From Plotosus lineatus (Eukaryota > Chordata > Actinopteri > Siluriformes > Plotosidae): 64,000 bases of DNA. The stretch is taken from positions 48,485,001-48,549,000 of the forward strand of contig CM045731.1 in NCBI GenBank assembly GCA_024760905.1, written 5' to 3'. The stretch's first letter is position 1. Every line of letters begins with the position of its first letter. The notes beneath the pieces were generated by a model. The model was not told the origin of the DNA, did no database searches, and worked only from the letters and a program-made list of their open reading frames with translations. The position numbers and the translations under genes were made by a program. Of this stretch, positions 22,139-31,348 are shown one piece after another.

Positions 22139-22530
22139 GTGTCACTGGCGCATTTCAAAACTTCAAATCTTCAGCGCCACTTCAGCTCACTGGATGCTAA
22201 CTTCAACCAGGAATTTCCTAAAGGGACTGAACTTCGCAAGTACAAGTTGTTCACTTTGAAATGTCAGGCAGAAAAGCAGATACAGTTTTTCCAAAAATTT
22301 ACAAAGTGCTCAGAGACCGTAACGCTTGTATCGTATCAACTGGATTGGAACATTGCACGGGCCAAAACGGCATACAATGAAGGAGAGTTTGTTTAAAAAA
22401 AAAATGCCTCAGTGATGCTGAAATTTTGTCTCCTGAACACGACAAACTAAAACGCATGGTATCGGACGTCCAACTGTCCCACCACACTGTTGAACACAGA
22501 ATAGTGGATATTAACACGGCTACCGAATCA
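22139..22530 (+). pseudogene. hAT (Charlie-type) transposase fragment
   Basis: The frame reads HFKTSNLQRHFSSLDANFNQ, FPKGTELRKYKLFTLKCQAE, YNEGEFV, then after a one-base change in the A-run at 22396, KCLSDAEILSPEHDKLKRMV, SDVQLSHHTVEHRIVDIN. NLQRHF...F...FP.GTE.RK...L and DVQLS..TV..RI are typical of Charlie-type hAT transposases and of the host genes derived from them. The catalytic core downstream is absent. It is a dead fragment. Confidence 0.75.
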
Positions 22531-22602
22531 CAGTGACACTCTTACCTTCAAAGATGTATTTTATCATGTTGGAGTGTGAATTTACAATAAATATGGCTGA
22601 GC

Positions 22603-22604
22603 AG

Positions 22605-22641
<37 letters not shown>
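22603..22641. repeat. (GT)n(GA)n microsatellite
   Basis: A GTGTGTGTGTGTGTGTGAGAGAGAGAGAGAGA run. Confidence 0.9.
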
Positions 22642-22642
<1 letters not shown>

Positions 22643-22704
22643 AAGGGGGATGGGTGATGTTCATGTGTGCTCATGTGTATGATGTGGCTCTTTGAGGTCA
22701 CACA

Positions 22705-22735
<31 letters not shown>

Positions 22736-22737
22736 GT

Positions 22738-22780
22738 GGATCTTGGTCCCAGAGTGGTTGGCCACTCCTGCACTGGACTA
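22738..22780 (+). repeat. Probable hAT right terminus
   Basis: GAGTGGTTGGCCACTCCTGC ACTG, in reverse CAGTGCAGGAGTGGCCAACC, resembles hAT termini, which start with CAG and often contain GGCCAACC. It may end the element holding the transposase fragment at 22139-22530. Confidence 0.4.
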
Positions 22781-22799
22781 TGGCTGCCCCAAATGTGCC

Positions 22800-24290
22800 T
22801 GAATTTGTAATTCAGGTCAAAGTTCAAGTTGCAGTAAATTAACCATTACAAAGTTACCAAATAAAGCAAAAAAAAACAGGATTAAAACAAACAAAAAAAA
22901 AGTTCTATTTTATGGGGGAAAAAAACCCTAAATTTGATTCAAGGTCAAGGCGATTTCATTCTCTTATTTTTATTAAAACAAACATCATGTGAAGTCAAAA
23001 ATATGCAATACAATGCACTTGTAAACACATAATAATACCACCATCATATAGACTTCTATTCTTTCCTCAGAACCTCTGGAGCTCAGACTGAACAAACCTC
23101 AACAGTCCACATCCCCCAGAAGCTTCGCAGCTCCTTCTCCTCCAGTCCAGTGTTGCATCTTCACAATCTTAGCATCAATTATACCGGAATTATTTCCGAA
23201 AGTGTTCAAACCTGACAGGAAAACAGCATTTCAGTTTGAAACGAATTGAAAAGAGGCACTTACTCAGACGCAGTCGGATCCCAAGCCAGCTTCTCTGAGG
23301 AGATTTATGATGAAGTACTGAGTTCATACTCCACTTACTGGGAACCATCCTGGGCTCTGGTACCGTGTCGCATTTATTCAGACTTGTCCACCGACAAAAA
23401 ACTGGTGAGGAAAGATGAAAACGGGTCAAAAAAAAAAAAAAAAAAGTGGGAATAAAATCTTTCCAAGAAACGAAACCGCCTCGAAGCTTCACTTGTGAAT
23501 CAATCCTGTTTGAGTTCCACAGGTCCAAACCGCCTCAGGTTCACCAAACTGGGTTGTTGATGCTAACGGTGCTCTTCTGGGTGCCGCAGTGTGGACAACA
23601 GGAACTGTTCCCAGTAAACCAGGAGTAAAAATCGACTCAACCAATTTACAACTTAATTATTCGTATTAGTTTTAATGACACATTTCCAGACACAATGTTG
23701 CGTCACACTGTCTGTGTATCCGGTGTATGCTACAATGTAACCCCCCTCCCCCACCCACAACCCCATCCCCCCACGTTGCAAAAGTCAGCATTACCTGCCA
23801 TCACAGGAACATTTTCAGGGTTATTCCTGCTTATTAAATTATTTCATTCAAATTATCCTTTCAAAATAACTTTATAAGGCTGGGAAGTGTCTCCTGTGAG
23901 CTCACAAAGCCCACACTACTAACCTGTTGCTTTGACTTTGCTTGTAAAGCCATCAGTATTTCCATCCTGTGCAGCTCGGTCTGCATCTAATTCCCCTTTT
24001 CTTCATTCCAGTATCCCGGCTTTAGCTCGGCTCTGTTTCATTTACGTCTGAGTTTTTCTTTCTTTCCTTCTTTTAGAATTGAACTGAAGCGTCTTTTTTA
24101 ACTATTACAGTCGTCCTACTGCCTACTTCAAGTCACCCGTGTGTGTGTGTGTGTGTGTGTTTAATCCTCCCCCCATTCACACTCATTCATTCACCAGCAC
24201 CAGCTCAAATGTGACTCTCCAAGCTTCATAACTGTAGTACCGTATTTATCCGCTAGTGTCGCCACAGCACAACTTTTTTTTTTTTTTTTA
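22800..24290. other. Unassigned region with possible minus-strand exons
   Basis: It is not clearly repetitive. On the minus strand, an exon-like block from about 23401 down to 23264 (acceptor TTTCCTCACCAG, donor GTAAGTG) joins in phase to a block from about 23212 ending at a TGA near 23103 (acceptor TTTTCCTGTCAG). The last block reads LNTFGNNSGIIDAKIVKMQH and WTGGEGAAKLLGDVDC. I do not recognise the protein and found no upstream exon, so this is a weak candidate. A (GT)n run lies at 24140-24162. Confidence 0.3.
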
Positions 24291-24321
24291 AACCGTTCTT
24301 TGAGACCATGTCCTGTGATAA

Positions 24322-24650
24322 TAGTGGCCTGGTGGTACAGTATAGGGTGCTGGATCGCTGATCCTAAGGTTGGGGGTTCAATTCCCACCCTCCACAAGGT
24401 TGTCACTACCCCCCCCCCCCGCAGTGCAGCTAACTGGGTTATCAAAGGCAGGCCACGTCTCTCACTGTCCATGGTGAAAGGTTCATGGAAAAGAACCATT
24501 GCTGACCTTCGTAAAGAGTAGCTGCAAAGCCGTCAGCCGTGTTTCTGTCCCTTGCTAAAGGGTTGTGTCAGGAAGGGCATCTGACGTAAAAACCTAAAAG
24601 TGCAAATCATTTGTTGTGGCGACCCCTGATTAAGGGGAAAAAAAACGAAA
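24322..24650 (+). mobile_element. SINE family A, full length with TSD
   Basis: A complete copy: GTGGCCTGGTGGTACAG head, GGTTCAATTCC B box, AGCTAACTGGGTTATCAAAG core, CAGGAAGGGCATCTGACG body, TTGTGGCGACCCCTGATTAA tail. Flanks repeat TCTTTGAGAC(C)ATGTCCTG at about 24297-24315 and 24659-24676, a TSD with one indel. Confidence 0.9.
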
Positions 24651-24871
24651 GGAAATCATCTTTGAGACATGTCCTGGTGTGAAGTTTGCATGTTTTCTAT
24701 GCCTCTGCACAGGATTCCTCCGAAAACTTCTTGTTCCTCTCATAGTATATAGATATGCACATTAAGGTGAAGTGATTGATTTTGATTTGATTTTAACATT
24801 CGCAAATAATACTCATAAATATAGTGCAATATATCAGTCAGTAATAATTTATACCATAAAATGTCTGTCTG

Positions 24872-25142
24872 TCTTCCTTCGGCTTTTTCCGTGGGAGTCA
24901 CCACAGCGAATCATCTGACTCGCACGTTTGATTTGGCAGAGGTTTTTTTACATCGGATGCCCTTCCTGTCACAACCCTTTATAGTAAGGGACAGAAACAC
25001 GCTGACGACTTTGCAGCCTTTGATAACCCAGTTAGCTGCACTGGGGGGGGGGGCAGTGACAACCTTGTGGAGAGTGGGACTCGAACCTCCAACTTTTGGA
25101 TCAGCGATCCAGCGCCCTATACCACTAGACCACCACTGCCCC
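24872..25142 (-). mobile_element. SINE family A with perfect 18-bp TSD
   Basis: A minus-strand copy with head GGGGCAGTGGTGGTCTAGTG and tail CACCACAGCGAATCATCTG in plus-strand reading. Part of the core is deleted. Perfect duplications TAATTTATACCATAAAAT flank it at 24845-24862 and 25143-25160. Confidence 0.95.
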
Positions 25143-25160
25143 TAATTTATACCATAAAAT

Positions 25161-25828
25161 ACAGTAGTTTATAATTTTGGGTTTCTTAGATGGCATAAAA
25201 AGCAAAAAGTACCGTACTCTTAATTGAACATTAGGATCAAGCCACTATGAACCAACTAGCGTACAAATGTATTCTGCAAATCCGACACTTTCCTATACAT
25301 AATTATTTGATCCGTATCATTTGTACTTACACCTCCAAGTAAAAACATGGACATTGGTGTTTAAGTCTTGAAATTGCTTTTTTTAATTAGAAATCGGATT
25401 TGAAGTTCTTACTTCAAACCCATCTTTTAAAATATGTTCTTTCAGATGATTGCATAATCAAACAAGAATATCTAACGAAATACTTACAATAAGAACTCAC
25501 AGCTCTGGTAAAGATGATGCTCTTGAAGATTAGCCTTCAAACAGATCTTGTCCTTGCTTGAGCAATGGGTTCTTTTGGAGTTAGCAGTTTCTTGGCAGAA
25601 ATTTTTGGATGAAACCATCAAAGAACACTCGCTAAGCCTGCAAAGATGGAAGACGGGGAAAAGGTACAGAGGTTTATGTCAGACTGTTCACTGATCCTAA
25701 AACACCATCTGTAGAAACTTTGAACCAAAAGCGAAAGCCTTGAGATAAATGTGGTTAAAGAAAGAGGATCCAGAGCTGGAGAAAATCTGTTAAAAACAAT
25801 AAATGAAAACCACAAACTGCTATGTCTG

Positions 25829-25882
<54 letters not shown>

Positions 25883-25920
25883 GTGTATAAGGTAAATACA
25901 GTTTGATGCTCTCAGAACAA
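25161..25920. other. Unassigned sequence with (CT)n tract
   Basis: No gene or repeat family is recognised. (CT)n runs at 25838-25879. Confidence 0.35.
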
Positions 25921-25921
25921 T

Positions 25922-26177
25922 TAAGTCCTGGGTTCAAGTCCTGAGTTTGGGGGGGGGGTGGTGCTTATAAGTGAGGTTTGCATGTTCTTCCGATCGGTTT
26001 CCTCCCACAACATGCACATTAGGCTAAAAATCTGTTCCAAATTGCTCCAGGTGTGAATGGCTGTGTGTGTGTTGGCTCTGTGATGGACTGGTGAGTTGTT
26101 CAGGGTGTACCACCTCTCCTCCCAGTGTCAGCTGTTATAGGCACCAACTCCAGTGGTTTAGTAAATGAATGAATGGC
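25922..26177 (+). mobile_element. SINE family B, 5'-truncated
   Basis: AGTCCTGGGTTCAAGTCCTG, GTTTGCATGTTCTTC, TGATGGACTGGTGAGTTGTT, GTCAGCTGTTATAGGCACC, tail GTAAATGAATGAATGG. Confidence 0.85.
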
Positions 26178-26280
26178 CTAAACTGCATGACTTTGAACTG
26201 TAGGAGGAAACTGGAGCATCTGAAAGAAACCCACCCAACGCAAGCCTGAGGAAAACATGCAAACTACACACAGTGATTGA
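26178..26280 (-). mobile_element. SINE family B fragment
   Basis: On the plus strand ACTGTAGGAGGAAACTGGAG, GAAACCCACCCAACGCAAGC and GAAAACATGCAAACTACACA are the inverted middle of family B. It abuts the preceding plus-strand copy tail to tail. Confidence 0.7.
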
Positions 26281-26702
26281 AATCTTTTTCGATTTGAGCA
26301 TTATCCATTAAGGATATACATATATTGCCCCATTTTCTCCCTAATTTGGTCATATCCATTACCAGCCATCAGATATTACCTTCCCTATCACACCACCGAC
26401 CAGGTGCAATGCTAGGCACCTTTTTTGAAGTGTGCATTTAGGGGTGGTCTGACACACTCAGAGGGAAAGCCCTATCCTTGATTGGCTGATCGGTGCGAGT
26501 GACAGGTGACAATTGACAAGTGAGCGTATGTCGTTCTTCCCTCCTGTGAGAGATCAGCCAATTAGCTACCATGGACTTCTGGCCACAGATGGCAGACAGA
26601 TTCGGTGAATAGTCACAAACTTTCTCAGTGGGGCACTCGGGAACCCCGAACGAGAGACAGAGAGAGAAAGAGACATTTTTATATATATATATATACATAC
26701 AG

Positions 26703-26735
<33 letters not shown>
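26281..26735. other. Unassigned sequence and (TA)n
   Basis: Contains TGATTGGCTGATCGG and GAGATCAGCCAATTAGC, weakly inverted to each other, then (GA)n and (TA)n at 26643-26730. No gene. Confidence 0.3.
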
Positions 26736-27047
26736 TGGCAGTGGTGGTCTAGTGGTATACGGTACCGGATCGCTGATCCAAAGGTTGGGGGTCTGAGTCC
26801 CACTCTCCACAAGGTTGTCACTGTCCCCCCCAGTGCAGCTAACTGGGTTATCAAAGGCCGGCCATGTCTCTCACTGTCTATGGTGTGAGGCATGTAAAAG
26901 AACCATTGCTGACTTTGGCTGCAAAGCTGTCAGCGTGTTTCCGCCCTGCGAGCTGTCCAGGGTGTACTCTGCCCTCGCCCTGAGTTGGCTGGGATGGGCA
27001 CCAGCCTCCCTGTGACCCTAATTAGGATGAAGCGGTTACAGAAAATG

Positions 27048-27050
<3 letters not shown>
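26736..27050 (+). mobile_element. Chimeric SINE: family A head/core with family B tail
   Basis: It starts as family A (GCAGTGGTGGTCTAGTGGTA, AGCTAACTGGGTTATCAAAG, CCATTGCTGACTTTGGCTGC, GTCAGCGTGTTTCC). At about 26940 it changes to the family B 3' end: GCGAGCTGTCCAGGGTGTAC, GGGATGGGCACCAGCC, CCCTAATTAGGATGAAGCGG, TTACAGAAAATGAAC. The (TA)n array follows directly. The same junction type occurs at four other loci. Confidence 0.9.

Positions 27051-27121
<71 letters not shown>
27051..27121. repeat. (TA)n microsatellite
   Basis: About 35 perfect TA units at the 3' end of the chimeric SINE. Confidence 0.95.
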
Positions 27122-27124
<3 letters not shown>

Positions 27125-27778
27125 ATTATTATTTTTTTTTAATCCCAAGATCGTGGACAAAGCCCCATTTCAATGTACTATATATAATTTATTGTATTGG
27201 TTTTTGTATTATTTATTTCCTTAAATTGTCCATTTTAAGTTGATTGGGTTTTTTTTTCATTATTAGTAACTGTAAATTTCATTCTCTGCACTTTTTAAAA
27301 TTGTCATTTTTTTTCACTATGAGAAATTTATTTAGCAGATTATAAGCTCAGGTTTATTCCAGAATAGAATCCTTTCTGCACTCTTTACACAAACCAATTT
27401 TGAACTTTCATTGCTTATATTTTATAATGTAATATTCAGTAAAGTCTGCATGAACTTTGTGTACAATATGAAGAGTAGTGTTGGTGGGAATAACACCTCA
27501 CCCACTTCCATCTGCATTCGTGGAGTCATGTTGTGAACAGTTCTTCATGGAAGAACACTGAGGCAATAAAATGTAATGGCTCTGTGTCTTCTGCTGATTC
27601 ACAGAGTCCCTGGAAGTGACAGAAAGACTGATTACACATTACACTTAAGCAGTCTTAACTGGTCGAGGCACCATATGGCTGACCCCGTTTCATGACCATA
27701 ACTTTCTTACATGCTACATCTCGATCAGTATTATTATAATTACAGTATTACTATAATTATGAATATTATTATTATTGT
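27122..27778. other. Unassigned AT-rich sequence
   Basis: No gene or repeat family is recognised. Confidence 0.3.
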
Positions 27779-28106
27779 CATTCATTTTCCAAATCACTTA
27801 ATTCTAATTAGGGTCACAGGGAGGCTGGCACCCAACTCTGGGCAAGGGCAGAGTGCACCCTGAAGAGCTGGCCAGGCCATCACAGGGCAGAAACACGCTG
27901 ACGGCGTTGCAGCTACTCTTGATGAAAGTCAGCAATGTTTATTTAACAGCTCTCACTGTAAGACAGTAAGAGACATGACTGGCCTTTGATAACTCAGTTA
28001 GCTGCACTGGGGAGACAGCAGTGACAACATGTTGATAGAGGGGCTTGAACCCTAGATCTTGGGATCAGTAGTCTAGCACCCTACCACTGGCCATCACTTC
28101 CCTATC
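27779..28106 (-). mobile_element. Chimeric SINE: family A head/core with family B tail
   Basis: On the plus strand the family B tail comes first (TTCTAATTAGGGTCACAGGG, GGCTGGCACCCA, GCCAGGCCATCACAGG). It passes at about 27885 into the inverted family A core (AGAAACACGCTGACGGCG, GATAACTCAGTTAGCTGCAC) and the decayed head (CTAGCACCCTACCACTGGCC). Confidence 0.85.
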
Positions 28107-28137
28107 ATTATTATTATTATTGTTATTATTATTTTGG

Positions 28138-28985
28138 CCTCGATGCTGGTGATCTCTGCCTGTTCAAGAACCTTGACGTTGGTAACATAGTCGCTCCAGT
28201 GAATATTGACGACGTGCGCAGTACTGGCCCCACCCTTTACACCTGTGGTTCAACTGCTATCGACAAGCATGCTAGGATGGTAACAGCGAGGTCCTTGGGT
28301 CCTAGGTTTTATACTAGACTCGTCCTTGTCCTAGATGAACTGCCTGACAAGGCTAATAAGCTCCATCTGTCCAGGATTGAAATAAGAGTTTCCTTCTCCA
28401 GGGGTCTTCTGAACCACACTTCGTCTGGACCTTCACCCAAGGCCTGTTTGTCTTGGGTGACCGTGCCAGGGGCATTATGCCCCTGACAACATAGCTCCGA
28501 GGATCATTAGGTCACGTAAACCCCTCCACCACGATAAGGTGGCGATTCAAGGAGTAGCAGTGCTGGGCAGGGCACATCTCCAGAGTTGAGGACCATCGCC
28601 TACCCAAGTTAGCCCTGTACGGTGAACTTTTCACTGGCCACCATGACAGAGGGGCACCAAAAAATGCTACAAGGACCCCTTCAAGAAGTCTCTCAGAGCC
28701 TGTAACATTGACTGCCGCCAGTGGTCGACACTTGCTGCTGACCACCAGGCCTGGCACTACATCACGCACCAAGCCATCTCCTCTTTTGAGGATGTTTGCA
28801 GGGCCAACATGAAGGAGAAATGCCGGAGGAGGAAGAACTGAGAAGCATCAACAGACATACCAGACCAGACTTTGAACTGCAGCCACTGTGGCCGGTTTTG
28901 TCTGTCCCGCATTGGCCTTGTCAGCCACCAGCGTGCCTGCAGTCTATGTGGACAGCCTCTTATATAAATCTTCGTTTGCGAAGTC
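28138..28985 (+). mobile_element. LINE 3' region with C-terminal zinc-finger motif
   Basis: A reverse-transcriptase C-terminal region is readable: RWAGHISRVEDHRLPKLALY, GELFTGHHDRGAPK, SLRACNIDCRQWSTLAADHQ, AWHYITHQAISSFEDVCRAN, MKEKCRRRKN. After a frame change comes TLNCSHCGRFCLSRIGLVSH QRAC, a C-x2-C...H-x4-C finger. This architecture is known from LINEs of invertebrates and fishes. An upstream piece (28199-28486) is also open. The element is broken by frameshifts and belongs to a family other than the RTE LINE in this window. Confidence 0.75.
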
Positions 28986-28997
28986 AAGCTAAAGAAC

Positions 28998-28999
28998 GA

Positions 29000-29034
<35 letters not shown>

Positions 29035-29045
29035 TACTACTACTA
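28998..29045. repeat. (ATT)n microsatellite
   Basis: ATTATTATT repeats follow the LINE 3' end, perhaps grown from its tail. Confidence 0.9.
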
Positions 29046-29084
29046 TTATATAATACCCCATCACCACTTGCTCATTAGGGATAT

Positions 29085-29214
29085 GTAGGGATAATAGGAA
29101 AATTTTAAATTGTTTTATACTTTGTAAGTCCTACTTTCATGTTTTACTGTGTAAAGCTGCTTTGTAACAATGTCAATTGTAAAAAGTGTTATACAAATAA
29201 AAACAGAAACTGAA

Positions 29215-29215
<1 letters not shown>
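29085..29215 (+). repeat. 3' end of another LINE or SINE
   Basis: GTAAAGCTGCTTTGTAACAA TGTCAATTGTAAAAAGTGTT ATACAAATAAAA is a 3' tail I recognise as common in fish LINE-derived repeats. No coding part is attached. Confidence 0.55.
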
Positions 29216-29245
<30 letters not shown>

Positions 29246-29573
29246 GGGGCAGTGGTGGTCTAGTGGTATAGGGCGCTGGATCGCTGATCCAAAGGTTGGG
29301 GGTTCGAGTCCCACTCTCCACAAGGTTGCAATTGTCCCTCCCATTGCAGCTAACTGGGTTATCAAAGGCGGGCCATGTCTCTCACTGTCTATGGTGAGGC
29401 ATATAAAAGAACCATTGCTGACTTTCGTAAAGAGTAGGCTGCAAAGCCGTCAGCGTGTTTCTGTCCCTTGCTAAAAAAGAGTTGTGACAGGAAGGGCATC
29501 CGATGTAAAAAACCTCTGCCAAATGATTCACTGTGGCGACTCCCGAGTAAAAGGGAAAAAGCTGAATGGAAGA
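29246..29573 (+). mobile_element. SINE family A, full length inside (ATT)n
   Basis: A complete copy: GGGGCAGTGGTGGTCTAGTG, GGTTCGAGTCCC, AGCTAACTGGGTTATCAAAG, GACAGGAAGGGCATCCGATG, CACTGTGGCGACTCCCGAG. It is flanked on both sides by ATT repeats (29217-29245, 29574-29620), which fits insertion into, or TSD within, a microsatellite. Confidence 0.95.
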
Positions 29574-29619
<46 letters not shown>

Positions 29620-29631
29620 GTTATTGTTATG

Positions 29632-29833
29632 GGCATAGTTCAGTGGCATAGTGATTATCCCATGCACCTCACAGCAAGAGGGTTCTGGGTTTGAGTTCCA
29701 GCCTCAGCAAGGGCATTTCTGTGTGAAATTTGAAAGTAAACTTATTGCTTGAATGGGTTTCCTCCAGGTACTCCAGTTTCCTCTCACAGTCCACAGACAT
29801 GCACATGAGGTTAACTGGCTGTTCCAAATTGCC

Positions 29834-29886
<53 letters not shown>

Positions 29887-29986
29887 TTTCCTTGTAATGA
29901 CTTGGTGAGCTGTTTAGAGTGTATTCTGAAGTCACTTTAGACAATCTCCATCCTCCCTGCAACCCGAATTGGATTAAGCAGCTCTC
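29632..29986 (+). mobile_element. SINE family B with internal (TG)n
   Basis: Head GCATAGTGATTATCCCATGC, AGAGGGTTCTGGGTTTGAG, middle TTTCCTCCAGGTACTCCAGT. A (TG)n expansion at 29837-29888 occupies the normal TGTGTG spot of the family. The tail is CCCGAATTGGATTAAGCAGC. Confidence 0.9.
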
Positions 29987-30301
29987 CTAATTAGGGTTGC
30001 AGGGAGGCTGGCGCCCATCTCCTCCGACTGTAGAGGAGGTACAAACTGGACCGCTCACCAGGTCATTACAGGGCTGACAATCATACAACTATTCACACTC
30101 ACAACCTAGGGGATATTTGGAACAGCCAGTTAACATACTGTGTATGTTTTTGGACTGTGGAAGGAAACCAGAGGACTGGGAACCCATGTAAACACAGTGG
30201 GAACATGCAAACAAGCAAACACAGAAACACTCGAGCTGGGAATCGAACAGAGGAATTTCTTTTTGTGAGGCGAATTTGCTTGCCACTACGCCACCATGCC
30301 A
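29987..30301 (-). mobile_element. SINE family B, tail-to-tail with previous copy
   Basis: On the minus strand the head is GGCATGGTGGCGTAGTGGCA and the tail GCCTCCCTGCAACCCTAATT AGGA. It forms an inverted pair with the copy at 29632-29986. Confidence 0.9.
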
Positions 30302-30305
30302 AGAA

Positions 30306-30600
30306 GTGCTGGTGGTGTAGTCAGTGGTTAGGGTGCTGCGCTTATGATCATGAGGTTGTGTGTTTGAATCCCAGTTATCCCCCCACTGTGTTTAGACCCC
30401 TGGGCAAGGCCTTAACCACAAGTGTGACTCTGTTCACCCAGCAGTATAAATGGGTACCAGTAAAAATATACAATACTGGGAAGGTAACCTGTGATGGACT
30501 AGTATCCCATCCAAGTGGAGTTGAACTCCTAGTTGCCTCACGAAACCAGGGATAAGCACCGGCCTGATGAGCCACCATGGCTCGGGTGTAAAAAGCCCAA
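30306..30600 (+). mobile_element. SINE family C, full length
   Basis: The tRNA-like head CTGGTGGTGTAGTCAGTGGT has B-box area GTGTGTTTGAATCCCAG. The body is ACCCCTGGGCAAGGCC, CAGCAGTATAAATGGG, AAGGTAACCTGTGATGGACT, and the tail GAGCCACCATGGCTCGG, AAAAAGCCCAACAG. Relatives lie at 14671-14845 and 36056-36165. Confidence 0.8.
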
Positions 30601-30613
30601 CAGATGCCACCCT

Positions 30614-30643
30614 ATTATTATTATTATTATTATTATTATATTA
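30614..30643. repeat. (ATT)n microsatellite
   Basis: TATTATTATT run after the SINE C tail. Confidence 0.85.
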
Positions 30644-30939
30644 CAACACAAACCACATACAGTATTTGTACAGTAGCCTGGATTACTAAAATCACTGAAC
30701 TTCACCTGGGTGCCATCTAGTGACCACAACTCTCGCGTAAACTCTTGGAGCTTAAGCTTGACCAACAGCAAATTTTCAAGGATCCCATTTGAGATATTTA
30801 AGCTATTTATACAATTATCTGTAATATATATATATTTATATTCTAAAACTACTCTATAAATTTTGCGGTAATTACTGAATTTCTGAAGAGGAGTGGTGCA
30901 CTGCCCTGCTGTCTGCGTTTCTTCAACGCAGTTTGAGCT

Positions 30940-31125
30940 GCACAAACTCATCCAAAGTGACGTTTAAGGTCACGTGACTAAACAAGGAAGCACCACTAAG
31001 TAAGTGGGTCGGTAGAAGGAGTAATCGCGTCTTTTAGGTTCAGTATTTGCTATAATCTTATCTATCTATCCATCCATCAATCCATATAATTTCATTCAAT
31101 TTTGTCCCTGGTTAAAAAAATGTGG
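30940..31125 (+). promoter_or_regulatory. Possible caspase-9 promoter and 5' untranslated exon
   Basis: An E-box CACGTG lies at 30971-30976, just after a TGACG half-site at 30958. A good splice donor, CTAA-GTAAGTG, sits at 31000, and a second, weaker one (GTAAGG) at 31125. The start codon at 31217 is preceded by an acceptor (TTTGTTTACAG), so a non-coding first exon here is plausible. No TATA box is obvious. Confidence 0.35.
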
Positions 31126-31216
31126 TAAGGCGAGCGTAAAGTCTATTTTTATTGTAAATGATTAATTTCTAGCCATTGATCTTATTGTTAATGCTGTGAT
31201 GTAATTTGTTTACAGA

Positions 31217-31348
31217 ATGGATCCGAGGCATAGAGCTATTCTTCTGCAGAGGAGGGCAGATTTTGTGTCGAAGTTGGACCCTTCAAGGGTCTATGATGGA
31301 CTTGTGTCAAAGGGCATCTTCACTGATGATATGATAGATGAGATCAAG
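31217..31348 (+). CDS. casp9: casp9 coding exon 1 (CARD, first half)
   Basis: Residues 1-44, starting [20 protein letters not shown] and ending in DDMIDEIK before donor GTACGC. The ATG is chosen because it begins the CARD at its usual position, directly after an acceptor-like TTTACAG. Confidence 0.93.
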
